Shown: piece by piece, positions 33,701 to 42,298 of the stretch | How the letters are laid out: every line of letters begins with the position of its first letter | Numbering within the stretch: the first letter of the stretch is position 1 | DNA from: JAGDZR01 sp049115695 | Lineage (GTDB): Bacteria; Bacteroidota; Bacteroidia; Cytophagales; Cyclobacteriaceae | NCBI GenBank assembly: GCA_049115695.1 | Contig: JAGDZR010000025.1 | Coordinates: forward strand, 96,994-160,993 | Direction of reading: 5' to 3' | DNA: 64,000 nt | The notes under the pieces: model-generated | The model's input: the letters and a program-made list of their open reading frames with translations, nothing else | What the model was told of the DNA's origin: nothing | Databases searched by the model: none | Program-made: the position numbers and the translations under genes

Positions 33701-34921
33701 GTGAAAAGACGTGATTTTGTTGCTAAGGGCACACTAAGTGCTTTTGCAAGTATTATTGGGGCTGATATTGTTTTTGGTGCTAACATGCCAAAACTATACA
33801 AGCCGATCGCACTCGAATCTGCAGATCCATTCGAGCTGTTTAATAAGAATAAGGAAATGGTTGTTCTCAATGACAACCCGTGGAACATCGAAGCTCAGGC
33901 GCATCTATTGGATGACGCCATAACACCTAATAAATCGATGTTCATACGAAATAATGGCCTTGTACCCGAAGACGTTGATGAGAGCAACTGGACGCTTACG
34001 ATTGATGGGGAATCTGTAGAGAATGAAAAAACATATACGCTGCAGGAACTGAAATCAAAGTTCAGGCATCATACATATCAATTGACCTTAGAGTGTGGTG
34101 GTAACGGCAGAAGCGAGTACGATCCGCCTGCAAGCGGGAATCAGTGGACAGTTGGTGCTGTATCGTGTGCCAAATGGACAGGTGTAAGACTGAAAGATAT
34201 TCTGGCTGATGTAGGGATCAAAGATGATGCAGTTTATATTGGTTATCACGCCGTTGATCTTCATTTGAGCAGAGACCGAGACAAAGAGCCTATTTCACGG
34301 GGGTGTCCAATGGCAAAGGCGTTACAGGACGAAACAATTATTGCGTTTCAGATGAATGGTGAAGACATACCATTGGCACACGGCTATCCACTCAGATTGG
34401 TAGCTGGTGGCTGGCCAGCTTCAGTTTCTGGCAAATGGATCAATCGAATTAGTGTAAGAAATAAAATCCATGATGGCACCAAGATGACAGGTACAGCTTA
34501 TCGTGTGCCTTGCGAATCTGTAGCTCCGGGAGAAGAAGTTTCTGATGAGGATATGTGCATTATTGAATCAATGCCAGTCAAATCACTTATTACTTTTCCA
34601 AAGTCAGGTGCTATGCTAGATGAAGGAGAAACACTAAAAATTAGAGGACATGCCTGGGCCGGAGAGTTAGAGGTTGCAGAAATGGAATATTCAATAGATT
34701 TCGGCTCAAGTTGGTCGAAATGTAACTTGGAACGACCTGTGAATCGACTGGCTTGGCAACACTTTTCAGCCGAAGTGTCCTTTCCCAAAAAAGGCTACTA
34801 TGAAGTGTGGGCCAGAGCAAAAGATGCAGAAGGAATGACCCAACCAATGCTTGTCCCTGGATGGAATCCAAAGGGGTACTTGAATAATGCCTGTCATCGA
34901 ATCGCTGTGAAAATTAAGTAG
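33701..34921 (+). CDS. Sulfite dehydrogenase, molybdopterin subunit (SoxC/SorA-like)
   Basis: A 406-residue molybdopterin oxidoreductase starting at a GTG codon. The N-terminus MKRRDF with a short hydrophobic stretch is a Tat-type signal. The molybdenum-coordinating cysteine is Cys132 in LTLECGGNGRSE. The Moco domain (about 90-285) includes YIGYHAVDLHLSRDRDKEPI and GYPLRLVAGGWPASVSGKW, and the C-terminal dimerisation domain (about 300-406) ends in EVWARAKDAEG and NNACHR. It oxidises sulfite to sulfate in the periplasm and passes electrons to a cytochrome c, whose gene follows after 2 nt. Confidence 0.9.
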   Translation: MKRRDFVAKGTLSAFASIIGADIVFGANMPKLYKPIALESADPFELFNKNKEMVVLNDNPWNIEAQAHLLDDAITPNKSMFIRNNGLVPEDVDESNWTLTIDGESVENEKTYTLQELKSKFRHHTYQLTLECGGNGRSEYDPPASGNQWTVGAVSCAKWTGVRLKDILADVGIKDDAVYIGYHAVDLHLSRDRDKEPISRGCPMAKALQDETIIAFQMNGEDIPLAHGYPLRLVAGGWPASVSGKWINRISVRNKIHDGTKMTGTAYRVPCESVAPGEEVSDEDMCIIESMPVKSLITFPKSGAMLDEGETLKIRGHAWAGELEVAEMEYSIDFGSSWSKCNLERPVNRLAWQHFSAEVSFPKKGYYEVWARAKDAEGMTQPMLVPGWNPKGYLNNACHRIAVKIK

Positions 34922-34923
34922 GG

Positions 34924-35385
34924 ATGTCAGAGGAAAAAGATGTTCTTAAATTCGTTCGATATGCCTTGCGGATTACCTCTGTTGCTTTTGCTCTTATCAT
35001 CGTCGCATTAATAGCGACGCTTATGATGGCTTTTGACCCGGGTTTTTTCGAAAACAAGGAGGAAACAGCAATTGCTCAGGTGAAGAATGAAGATCCTAAT
35101 CAAATAGAAAACGGAATACATGTGAGGACTGGGCTTGTTGAGGGTGAAGGTTTAATGACAGTTGTCAATAACTGCACCCATTGTCATTCTTCAAAATTGA
35201 TCATTCAGAATAGAATGAGTGCGGAAAGATGGAACGCCACCATCAGGTGGATGCAGGAAACACAAAACCTTGGTGATCTGGGAGAAAATCAAGCGACAAT
35301 AGTCAAATACTTAACCACATATTATCCAGTGAAAAGAAAGGGTAGACGTGAAAAATTAACAAATATAGACTGGTATGAACTTTAA
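34924..35385 (+). CDS. Membrane-anchored monohaem cytochrome c
   Basis: A 153-residue protein with an N-terminal cytoplasmic tail, one transmembrane helix (about 15-37) and a small periplasmic domain with a single haem-binding motif CTHCH (Cys84, Cys87, His88). Met110 in IRWM is the likely sixth ligand. It follows the sulfite dehydrogenase by 2 nt and overlaps the rhodanese gene by 11 nt, so it is the natural electron acceptor, equivalent to SorB. Confidence 0.87.
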   Translation: MSEEKDVLKFVRYALRITSVAFALIIVALIATLMMAFDPGFFENKEETAIAQVKNEDPNQIENGIHVRTGLVEGEGLMTVVNNCTHCHSSKLIIQNRMSAERWNATIRWMQETQNLGDLGENQATIVKYLTTYYPVKRKGRREKLTNIDWYEL

Positions 35386-36304
35386 GATTAGCCTATTGCT
35401 TTTAGCTCTTATTGGTTTTTCATGTCAGCTTTCTACAGATCATGATGCCGGAGGAAGTGATGAGTGGAATTATTTGATAGAGGTTGACGAAATGAAGCAA
35501 ATTCTGGATGATCAAAATGTCAAAATAATTGATTTCAGAAAGCGGGAGTTTTATGATCAAGGACACATTGAGGGAGCATTGCATATTTGGAGGTCGCATT
35601 TAGAAGATACCACATATGCGTATAATGGCATGATGCCAACATCTAACCAACTAGAACAACTGTTTAGTGATCTGGGTATAGGAAACGATGATACCATTGT
35701 CATTTATGATGACGATGGGCTCTGTGATGCCGCCAGACTTTGGTGGATACTCGATGTGTTCAATTTTAGTAAAGTGAAAATGCTAAATGGAGGTCTGAAA
35801 GAATGGAAAGAACAGGGCGGAATAACCTCACAGGAATCGCCAATTGTTGAGAGATCAAGCTTTAAGTTTTCCAATGATCCTTCCATGAAACATCACATTT
35901 CTATGCAAGAGTTTGCGTCACTAAAGACCGAAAATGTGGTGATATTGGATACTCGAACAGTAGATGAATATTCTGGGAAAATGCAGAAAAACGGGGCTGC
36001 AAAAGCCGGTAGAATTCCTAATAGTATACATCAGGACTGGGCATATTGTATTGACTTTAGCAAGAATAAAAAATTCAGATCACTAAATGTACTCGAAGCT
36101 ATTTACGCTCAACATAATATCAATAAAGATGATTCAATTATAGTCTATTGCCACAGCGGTGTTCGATCTGCTCACACCACTTTTGTTCTTACACAGTTGC
36201 TGGGCTACCAAAATGTAAGGAACTATGATGGATCATGGACAGAGTGGAGTCACTTTAGTGAACTCAAATTTGAAGCTGATTCTGTAATCGAAGAAACTAT
36301 TTAA
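35375..36304 (+). CDS. Double-rhodanese sulfurtransferase lipoprotein
   Basis: A 309-residue lipoprotein (signal ending IGFSC, cysteine at residue 17). Two rhodanese domains follow: an inactive N-terminal one (VKIIDFRKREFYDQGHIEGA, about 45-155) and a C-terminal one with the active-site loop CHSGVRSA at Cys259. This is the thiosulfate sulfurtransferase / 3-mercaptopyruvate sulfurtransferase layout. In this operon it probably releases sulfite from thiosulfate for the dehydrogenase. It overlaps the cytochrome gene by 11 nt and the next gene by one base. Confidence 0.88.
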   Translation: MNFKISLLLLALIGFSCQLSTDHDAGGSDEWNYLIEVDEMKQILDDQNVKIIDFRKREFYDQGHIEGALHIWRSHLEDTTYAYNGMMPTSNQLEQLFSDLGIGNDDTIVIYDDDGLCDAARLWWILDVFNFSKVKMLNGGLKEWKEQGGITSQESPIVERSSFKFSNDPSMKHHISMQEFASLKTENVVILDTRTVDEYSGKMQKNGAAKAGRIPNSIHQDWAYCIDFSKNKKFRSLNVLEAIYAQHNINKDDSIIVYCHSGVRSAHTTFVLTQLLGYQNVRNYDGSWTEWSHFSELKFEADSVIEETI

Positions 36305-37179
36305 TGATGGAATACCTGAATGCACTTTTGAACACAGCTTTAGGCACCATGCGATGGTATGGAAAACAAATTGTCTTTGATGTGGCCTGGCACCAAAATT
36401 ATTTTTGGGGGCTGATCATTATTTCACTTTTGATATGGGGGTTGGAAATCGCTTTTCCATGGAGAAAGAATCAATCCACCTTTAGAAAGGACTTCTGGAT
36501 GGATGGTTTCTACATGTTCTTCAACTTTTTCATTTTCTCTATTGCCATCAGTGGCATTTATGAGATTGTCGGAATGCTCTTCGCTAAAGTCAATCTCAAA
36601 GCGACTAGTTTGGCACTAATTGATATGTCAGGTTGGAATTTATGGGTTCAGCTTTTGGTTTTCTTCATTATTCTGGATTTTGTTCAGTGGTTCACCCATG
36701 TGCTGCTCCACAGATATCCGTTCTTATGGAAATTCCATAAAGTTCATCATAGTGTAAAAGAAATGGGCTTTGCTGCTCATCTTCGATATCATTGGATGGA
36801 AAACATTTTCTACAAGCCACTGAAAACCTTGGGAGTAATGATTTTAGGTGGATTTGAACCTGAGCAAGCCTACATTGTGCATTTTGTGGCAATCACTATA
36901 GGCCATTTGAACCATTCCAATATTAAAATCACCTGGGGCCTATTGAAGTATATTTTCAATAACCCTGTAATGCATTTATATCATCACGCTTCTGTTCTTC
37001 CTGACGGAAACAACGGCGTTAATTACGGAATCAGCTTAAGTCTTTGGGACTATATTTTTAAAACAAACTACATCCCTGAAGACAGTGGTACCATAGAGAT
37101 TGGATTTGAAGGCGATGATAAATTCCCAAAAGACTTCTTTAGTCAGATTATTTATGGGTTTCGAAAGGGGCAGGAATAA
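36304..37179 (+). CDS. Sterol-desaturase/fatty acid hydroxylase family protein
   Basis: A 291-residue membrane protein with four or five helices and the eight-histidine di-iron clusters of the family: HVLLH, KFHKVHHS, RYHW, GHLNHSN and HLYHHAS. Members hydroxylate or desaturate lipids using O2. The start overlaps the rhodanese stop (TAATG); a second ATG follows three bases on. Why a lipid oxygenase is in a sulfite operon is unclear. Confidence 0.88.
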   Translation: MMEYLNALLNTALGTMRWYGKQIVFDVAWHQNYFWGLIIISLLIWGLEIAFPWRKNQSTFRKDFWMDGFYMFFNFFIFSIAISGIYEIVGMLFAKVNLKATSLALIDMSGWNLWVQLLVFFIILDFVQWFTHVLLHRYPFLWKFHKVHHSVKEMGFAAHLRYHWMENIFYKPLKTLGVMILGGFEPEQAYIVHFVAITIGHLNHSNIKITWGLLKYIFNNPVMHLYHHASVLPDGNNGVNYGISLSLWDYIFKTNYIPEDSGTIEIGFEGDDKFPKDFFSQIIYGFRKGQE

Positions 37180-37381
37180 GAGATGCTTGTCACATAAGTG
37201 CAGAGACAGATTTCATGAGATGGGTGGTCGTGTAATGAATGCTTAAGTCAATTTCGAAGCTTTCAACTTATTAAAGTTAAAAAGGCATCCTTATTCCTGA
37301 TCATTCTTGGTATCATCGAAGCATAATCAATTGCCAAAAAAGAAGTCTGGTTAACAAATTTCTGCGATAAACCACCCTGAA

Positions 37382-37674
37382 TTGAACAGGGATACCGTTG
37401 CTATTACAGCAATAACATCGAATGTCAGCGATGTGTTAATCAGAATGTAAAGAAGTTGATATATGAGGGCCAGAGCATAAAATTGGGTGAAGACAACTCA
37501 AAATTTGAATCGTGGTTGGACTCTATAGTCAAACCAGATTACCCAGACAATTGCAAGCTTTTAAAATCAATGCTTAAGATTTTGTTAAATTTCCTAATTT
37601 ATTGGCCGTTTAGTTGCGATAAATTCATTACATTAAACAACTTTTTTAAACTGAATTTTATTAGTAAACACTAA
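37382..37674 (+). pseudogene. Possible decayed ORF (no family recognised)
   Basis: In the 498-bp gap before the solute-binding protein, one frame is open from 37382 to the stop at 37674 but has no ATG; it begins after a TGA. It contains CYYSNNIECQRC and KFESWLDSIVKPDYPDNCK. The region 37180-37381 upstream has many stops in every frame. It may be a gene remnant; I recognise nothing in it, so this is a weak call. Confidence 0.25.
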
Positions 37675-37677
37675 CCA

Positions 37678-38481
37678 ATGAAATCAATTGTTAGTTACAC
37701 CTTTTTGCTATTTTTTATCGCTACTGTCCATGCGCAACATGTAGGAGACAGCTTTACCAATGCTCGAAGTAGCAAAACGGCAAGGCTTATTTATATTCAT
37801 GATGCTACCCCAAAACTTGTCGAGGGAAGTGCTGGTAGTGAAAGTGGCCTTTTAGTAGACATAATGAATGAGTTTGGACTTTATATCAGGGACAAATACG
37901 GCATTCAGGTCACGCCAACCTTTGTTCAGCAGACCGACTTTGTTGCTTTTATGCAAGACGTTAAAGCCGGATCTGGTGGAGTATTTGGATTGAGTAACAT
38001 TAGTATAACCGAAGATAGGAAAGCAGAGTATGCATTTAGTCCAAGCTATCTGGACAACATTTCAGTTTTGCTTACAAGTAATCAGGTTGCTTCGTTATCG
38101 TCAATGGATGAGATTCAAACTGCGTTCGCAGGAATGAAGGCATATACCATTGAAGGATCGACTCAAAAGTTACGAATTGAGAAAATACGAGATGAATATC
38201 TTCCTGATTTGAAGATTGAAATTTTGGCATCTACCACGGATGTAATGAATGCTTTGGTCAGTGATCCAAAATCTTTTTCAGCACTTGATTTGGTGGATTA
38301 CCTTGGAAGCGAGATTCGAGGGCAACTCAGGCGACATGCAGTTGCTGATGCAGATGGTGATCAGTTTGGGGTGATTATGCCGAAAAATAGTGACTGGGAG
38401 CCTATAATGAAGGAGTTTTTCGACGCTGGATTCATAAATGGGTATAAGTATCGAAAAATGCTAATGACCAACCTCAGATAG
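37678..38481 (+). CDS. Periplasmic solute-binding protein (SBP_bac_3-like)
   Basis: A 267-residue protein with a signal peptide (about 1-19, ending VHAQ). The pattern GLLVDIMNEFGLYIRDKYGI, FGLSNISITEDRKAEYAFSPSY, and KAYTIEGSTQKLRIEKI fits family 3 solute-binding proteins for polar amino acids. No transporter subunit is next to it, so it may act as a sensor or a partner of a distant system. Decayed two-component remnants lie on both sides within a few kb. It is convergent with the START-domain gene, with adjoining stops. Confidence 0.75.
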   Translation: MKSIVSYTFLLFFIATVHAQHVGDSFTNARSSKTARLIYIHDATPKLVEGSAGSESGLLVDIMNEFGLYIRDKYGIQVTPTFVQQTDFVAFMQDVKAGSGGVFGLSNISITEDRKAEYAFSPSYLDNISVLLTSNQVASLSSMDEIQTAFAGMKAYTIEGSTQKLRIEKIRDEYLPDLKIEILASTTDVMNALVSDPKSFSALDLVDYLGSEIRGQLRRHAVADADGDQFGVIMPKNSDWEPIMKEFFDAGFINGYKYRKMLMTNLR

Positions 38482-39150
38482 TTACTCTCTTACCATTTTA
38501 TAATTATCCACCAGGTCTAGTTCCTTTTTGCGTTGACCTTGCGAAACAAATCGTTTACGAATATTGGAGAAAGTTTGCCATGGGGCCTTTGCTGCAAAAG
38601 CATTGGCAATAAAAGCTGGTATTTCTCCACCAGGATCAACTGTCAAGTGATAGTTCACCTTCAGTTTTTGTTCGTCTATAGGAATGAGGGTTAATGTCGA
38701 AAATGCTTTGGGAATCCGAACTATACCGTCGTAATGATCGATGAAGTTGGGGATTTCTTCTAAAGTTTGACTAATTATCTGGGTTTTAGGGTCTTGATAT
38801 AGTTTCAAGTGAAAAATGACGTCACGGTTATCGACAGGCCAGGGAGTCTCTATTTCTGCGTAGTAGTAAAAATCTGTTTGACTATTCTGTTTGACTATTT
38901 TCTGATTCGTGCATTTATACTGCCAGGTGCTATATTCTGATACATTTAGGACTGCTTCTGTATATTGAGCGAGTGTTGCCTCCACTTCAAACTCAACAAA
39001 TATCTCTTTGAAATCAGAAAGCTCCGAATCACAGAGGTAGACGTATATAGCGTCGGCATCTTCTTTGAGTATACAATTTTCCTTTTGCTGAGCGTATAAC
39101 GCAAAAGGCATCAATAATAGAATTGAATGTAGAATTTTATAGTTTACCAC
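38482..39150 (-). CDS. START-like (SRPBCC) secreted protein
   Basis: A 222-residue protein with a signal peptide (about 1-20, ending LYAQ) and a START-type fold: STWQYKCTNQKIV, DFYYYAEIETPWPVDNRDVI, and HLTVDPGGEIPAFIANAFAA with PWQTFSNIRKRF at the end. This family binds lipids or hydrophobic ligands. It ends exactly where the convergent solute-binding gene ends. Ligand unknown. A terminator lies just upstream, at the end of the next minus-strand gene. Confidence 0.72.
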   Translation of the reverse strand: MVNYKILHSILLLMPFALYAQQKENCILKEDADAIYVYLCDSELSDFKEIFVEFEVEATLAQYTEAVLNVSEYSTWQYKCTNQKIVKQNSQTDFYYYAEIETPWPVDNRDVIFHLKLYQDPKTQIISQTLEEIPNFIDHYDGIVRIPKAFSTLTLIPIDEQKLKVNYHLTVDPGGEIPAFIANAFAAKAPWQTFSNIRKRFVSQGQRKKELDLVDNYKMVRE

Positions 39151-39164
39151 ATAGCAAAGGTCAT

Positions 39165-39194
39165 AAAAAAGGCCCGAATATTCCTATTCAGGCC
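39165..39194 (-). terminator. Rho-independent terminator of the 39218 gene
   Basis: On the minus strand, GGCCTGAATA and TATTCGGGCC form a 10-bp stem with one mismatch and a 4-nt loop, followed by TTTTTT at 39170-39165. It lies 23 nt behind the stop at 39218. Confidence 0.85.
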
Positions 39195-39217
39195 ATCCTA
39201 ACCATTAGTAAACCGAC

Positions 39218-39826
39218 TTAAATATTTTTCCTGATAAATGACTTTTCTCCACTTATATACATGGTTAACTGCTTGCCTTTGTAGGCACTTAAGTCAAACT
39301 TTTGCTGAAAGTTGCTATCGCGCGTGTACGTTTTTGAAAATACCTTCCTGCCTTCTGAATTGACAATTTTAATTTCCACTGGAACATCTTCATGAAGAAT
39401 TTTCACGTTGACAGCATTGTTTTCCAATCGGGTAACCGTAGCAAAGACATCTTCTCTACTAGTAGTTGGAATGAATACCTGATGGGTGTAATCTTTACCA
39501 TCTCTGTGAACCACAAAAGTGTAAGCTCCAGGCTTTTGATCTGATAGATCATAGCCTTTTCTAAAGGATTTGCTGTAGTTGATCGTTTCGGTAAACAACT
39601 TAGTACCTGAATTTTTCAGGATGGTTATCCTGGCTTTGCCTCTGGAATCATCCAGGACCTGTACATTGACCATTGCTTCTTCTCCCAACTCAACAGAGAT
39701 GGATGCAGCGTTGCTCATTTTTACATTTTCTCCGGGTTCGTTGGCAAATGCCACCAGCCCACATAAGATTAAGGATAGACTTAGAATTGAATTTTTCACG
39801 ATATTTTGAGTTTTTGACCTAATCAA
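39218..39826 (-). CDS. Secreted protein with beta-sandwich repeats
   Basis: A 202-residue protein with a signal peptide (about 1-29, ending VAFAN). The mature part shows two similar Ig/FN3-like halves (ARITILKNSGTKLFTETI with YDLSDQKPGAYTF, and VEIKIVNSEGRKVFSKTY with FDLSAYKGKQLTMYI), as in small DUF3244-type secreted proteins. Function unknown. A strong terminator follows it. Confidence 0.7.
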   Translation of the reverse strand: MIRSKTQNIVKNSILSLSLILCGLVAFANEPGENVKMSNAASISVELGEEAMVNVQVLDDSRGKARITILKNSGTKLFTETINYSKSFRKGYDLSDQKPGAYTFVVHRDGKDYTHQVFIPTTSREDVFATVTRLENNAVNVKILHEDVPVEIKIVNSEGRKVFSKTYTRDSNFQQKFDLSAYKGKQLTMYISGEKSFIRKNI

Positions 39827-39840
39827 CTCAACGTGATTTC

Positions 39841-40381
39841 TTGAATGGAGTAATTGATTCGTTGCTCAAACGGACATTTCTAGACCTGAAACAGGACTTT
39901 ATTGTGATCAAAAATCCTACTCCTTTGACACCAATTCTGTTGGAACGGTATCATCCAGCTCAGACAATAGTTTTGACGTCATTGGTTTGGGGCAATAGGA
40001 GTGAACGTGTGGGAACCATTCCGCATTAGACATGCGGGTTTACATTGAAAACATTATGAATAACATTGTCGCAGGCATGCAGAATCTTGAAATGAAATTG
40101 GAAGTAGCATAAATGTAGACAATACTGATCTGGGCCTTGATAACACCACCTCAGTAGCTTTGCTGGTCTTTACAGATTTGAGAATGCCAGAAATGAATGG
40201 CATTGAGTTTATTCAACAAGCCAGGGAAGTAAAGCCAAATTTGAAATTTATCGTGATGTCAGCCTATGCGAAGGACACAAGCATCACTGCCTTAATGAAA
40301 GAAGGAATTGTGATCCACTATTTGGAGAAATCATACAGCAATAATTTGATTGCGAAAATACTAAGGGAATACTCAGATTAG
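39841..40381 (+). pseudogene. Decayed two-component gene with receiver-domain fragment
   Basis: From the TGA at 40088-40090 a frame stays open to the stop at 40379-40381. Its last ~75 codons match the C-terminal two-thirds of a receiver domain: FTDLRMPEMNG with the phospho-Asp, FIVMSAY and YLEKSYSNN with the conserved Lys. The N-terminal acid pocket is missing. The front part (39841-40087) has stops in all frames; a 62-codon frame at 39841-40029 is not recognisable. I read this as a decayed response regulator or hybrid kinase end. Its stop overlaps the BatA stop on the other strand. Confidence 0.55.
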
Positions 40382-41421
40382 TCCGTCAACGCGCTTGTAA
40401 CAAATGTAGACTTCAAAAGAAGCCAGCAAAGTAGAAAAACGACTGCCCATTTTAGATAGATAAAGTAATAGTCTGTCGTGTCCTTGTATCTGGTTTCCTT
40501 TATTTCAGCTTTTTCTAACTGATCGATTTCCGAAAAAACCGCTTCCAATGCCTGACGATCAGACACTCTGTAGAATTTTCCAGTCCCAATGCGTGCGATT
40601 TCTCGTAGATTGGTCTCATCCAATGTGTTTTCCACATATCTGGTACGCCCAAAGAAATCTTGTCCAAAGGGCACCTTTCCTTCTTTTCCTATTGCGATGG
40701 TGTAGATTTTGATGTCATAAGCTGCGGCCAGTTGGGCAGCTGTTATGGGATCGATATTGCCGGCAGTATTGTCTCCATCGCTGAGTAGTATCATCACTTT
40801 GGACTTGGAGTCTGATTCTCTAAGTCTGTTAGTCCCCACGGCAAGTGAAGATCCTATAGCAGTACCACGATTTTCAATAAGCTCGAAGTTGATATCATCG
40901 ATATAGGTATTCAACAATTCGTAATCAGTAGTCAATGGAGAACGTGAAAATGCATCACCCGAGAATACCACCAACCCAATTCGATCCTGAAATCGCCCGG
41001 CGACAAAGTCTTTTGCCACTTCCTTAGCGGCTTCCAATCTATTCGGTTTGAAGTCTTCTATCTGCATAGATTGGCTGATATCGATCACCATCATGATATC
41101 AATGCCTTCGCTCCATTGCTCAACTTGCTCATTGGTTTTCTGTGGGCGAGCCATGGCTATAAGCATCATGGCTAGCAGTGCTATCAGGAAAATAGGGGGA
41201 AGGTGTCTCACCAAACTAATGGGATCATTCTTGATATCACTTTTGGTCAATGCCACATCCAATTTAGGTCTCACGTGATTTAATATGACCCATCGGATGA
41301 GTAAGAATAATGGAATGGCAATCAATCCATATAGCCACATAGGGCTCTGCCATTCAAAGTCCTTAAGAAGTTCGGGGCTAAACCATTGAGCAGAAAACCA
41401 ATTTGCATTACTTATCTCCAT
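40378..41421 (-). CDS. BatA-like VWA domain protein
   Basis: A 347-residue protein: two N-terminal transmembrane helices (about 28-46 and 75-92), a von Willebrand A domain with a perfect MIDAS (DISQSM, Asp114, Ser116, Ser118) and later SDGD, and a C-terminal helix (about 318-338). Bat proteins are tied to aerotolerance and MoxR-dependent complex assembly in Bacteroidota. It overlaps the upstream gene by 14 nt. No BatB follows it; the operon ends here. Confidence 0.88.
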   Translation of the reverse strand: MEISNANWFSAQWFSPELLKDFEWQSPMWLYGLIAIPLFLLIRWVILNHVRPKLDVALTKSDIKNDPISLVRHLPPIFLIALLAMMLIAMARPQKTNEQVEQWSEGIDIMMVIDISQSMQIEDFKPNRLEAAKEVAKDFVAGRFQDRIGLVVFSGDAFSRSPLTTDYELLNTYIDDINFELIENRGTAIGSSLAVGTNRLRESDSKSKVMILLSDGDNTAGNIDPITAAQLAAAYDIKIYTIAIGKEGKVPFGQDFFGRTRYVENTLDETNLREIARIGTGKFYRVSDRQALEAVFSEIDQLEKAEIKETRYKDTTDYYFIYLKWAVVFLLCWLLLKSTFVTSALTD

Positions 41422-42298
41422 AGCGCAATTCGTCCAATTTGGTGTTGTACCGATGTTGAGTAAAATCTTCTACTGACTGAAAGCTCTTGTATATCTCTGA
41501 ATCATCAATTTTTCCATATACCAGTCGATCAATACTTTTCAATGGTTCGATTAATTCATTCGCATATTGATAGTTCAAAATTTCTCTTGTTGTCAGTTTG
41601 CTGAATGGCTTGTTTTCAAGTTGCTCCAGGTATCTTTTCCAGTACACCAGTGCTTCCTCCGCTACCTGATCATCTGGTTTGCTTTTCAAATCTCTGATGT
41701 ATTGAGTAATGCGATTTGAGAATGTTTCATACTCTTGCCTAATCCTGCGGATTTTAAGGTATCTCCGGATTTTTTTACCAAATATCAGGAATGTTGCAAC
41801 AGCAATGACCACAAGCAGACCGATCACCAGCCAAAACATTGGGAAATTGAAGTTTCTGTTTACCTCCAAATAGGCCGTATTTTCGACTAGCGAAGTGGTA
41901 TCCGTTACGACAGGTGCCAATACTTTAAAATAGATAGAGTCAATATTGCTAAATATGACTGTAGAATCGGCATCATTTAGCGCATATGCAGGTAGCTGCA
42001 GCATTTGAACTGACTCTATTTCAAAACTCTGCAGTGTATAGATCACAGAATCGAAGGCTATACCAGAGCGTACATTTGTGGGGAGGTATTGTTTATCCAC
42101 AAACTCATAAGGTGAAAATTTGAAATTGCTATCGGGCAGTACTACTTCCAAATCGATCGGATAGGTAGCACTCATCCAGAATTGGATTTCTTCACCAACA
42201 CCCAGGCTGTCTTGGACAAAACCACCTCTGATGGATATTTCCTGAGCCAAACCTAACTGAGCTAAAAAAATGACAATAGTGAATATTCTAACGCGCAC
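41408..42298 (-). CDS. Bat-operon membrane protein (BatD-like/DUF4381-like)
   Basis: A 296-residue protein with a signal peptide (about 1-18), an extracytoplasmic beta-rich domain (IRGGFVQDSLGVGEEIQFWM as in BatD N-termini), a transmembrane helix (about 151-173) and a helical cytoplasmic tail with ALVYWKRYLEQLENKPFSKL. It lies between DUF58 and BatA genes with overlaps on both sides (11 and 14 nt). Probably part of one membrane complex with them. Confidence 0.75.
   Translation of the reverse strand: MRVRIFTIVIFLAQLGLAQEISIRGGFVQDSLGVGEEIQFWMSATYPIDLEVVLPDSNFKFSPYEFVDKQYLPTNVRSGIAFDSVIYTLQSFEIESVQMLQLPAYALNDADSTVIFSNIDSIYFKVLAPVVTDTTSLVENTAYLEVNRNFNFPMFWLVIGLLVVIAVATFLIFGKKIRRYLKIRRIRQEYETFSNRITQYIRDLKSKPDDQVAEEALVYWKRYLEQLENKPFSKLTTREILNYQYANELIEPLKSIDRLVYGKIDDSEIYKSFQSVEDFTQHRYNTKLDELRYGDK

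Noticed and set aside
39841..40029. 62-codon open frame before the receiver fragment
   Set aside because: No start context, no recognisable domain; flanked by degenerate sequence.
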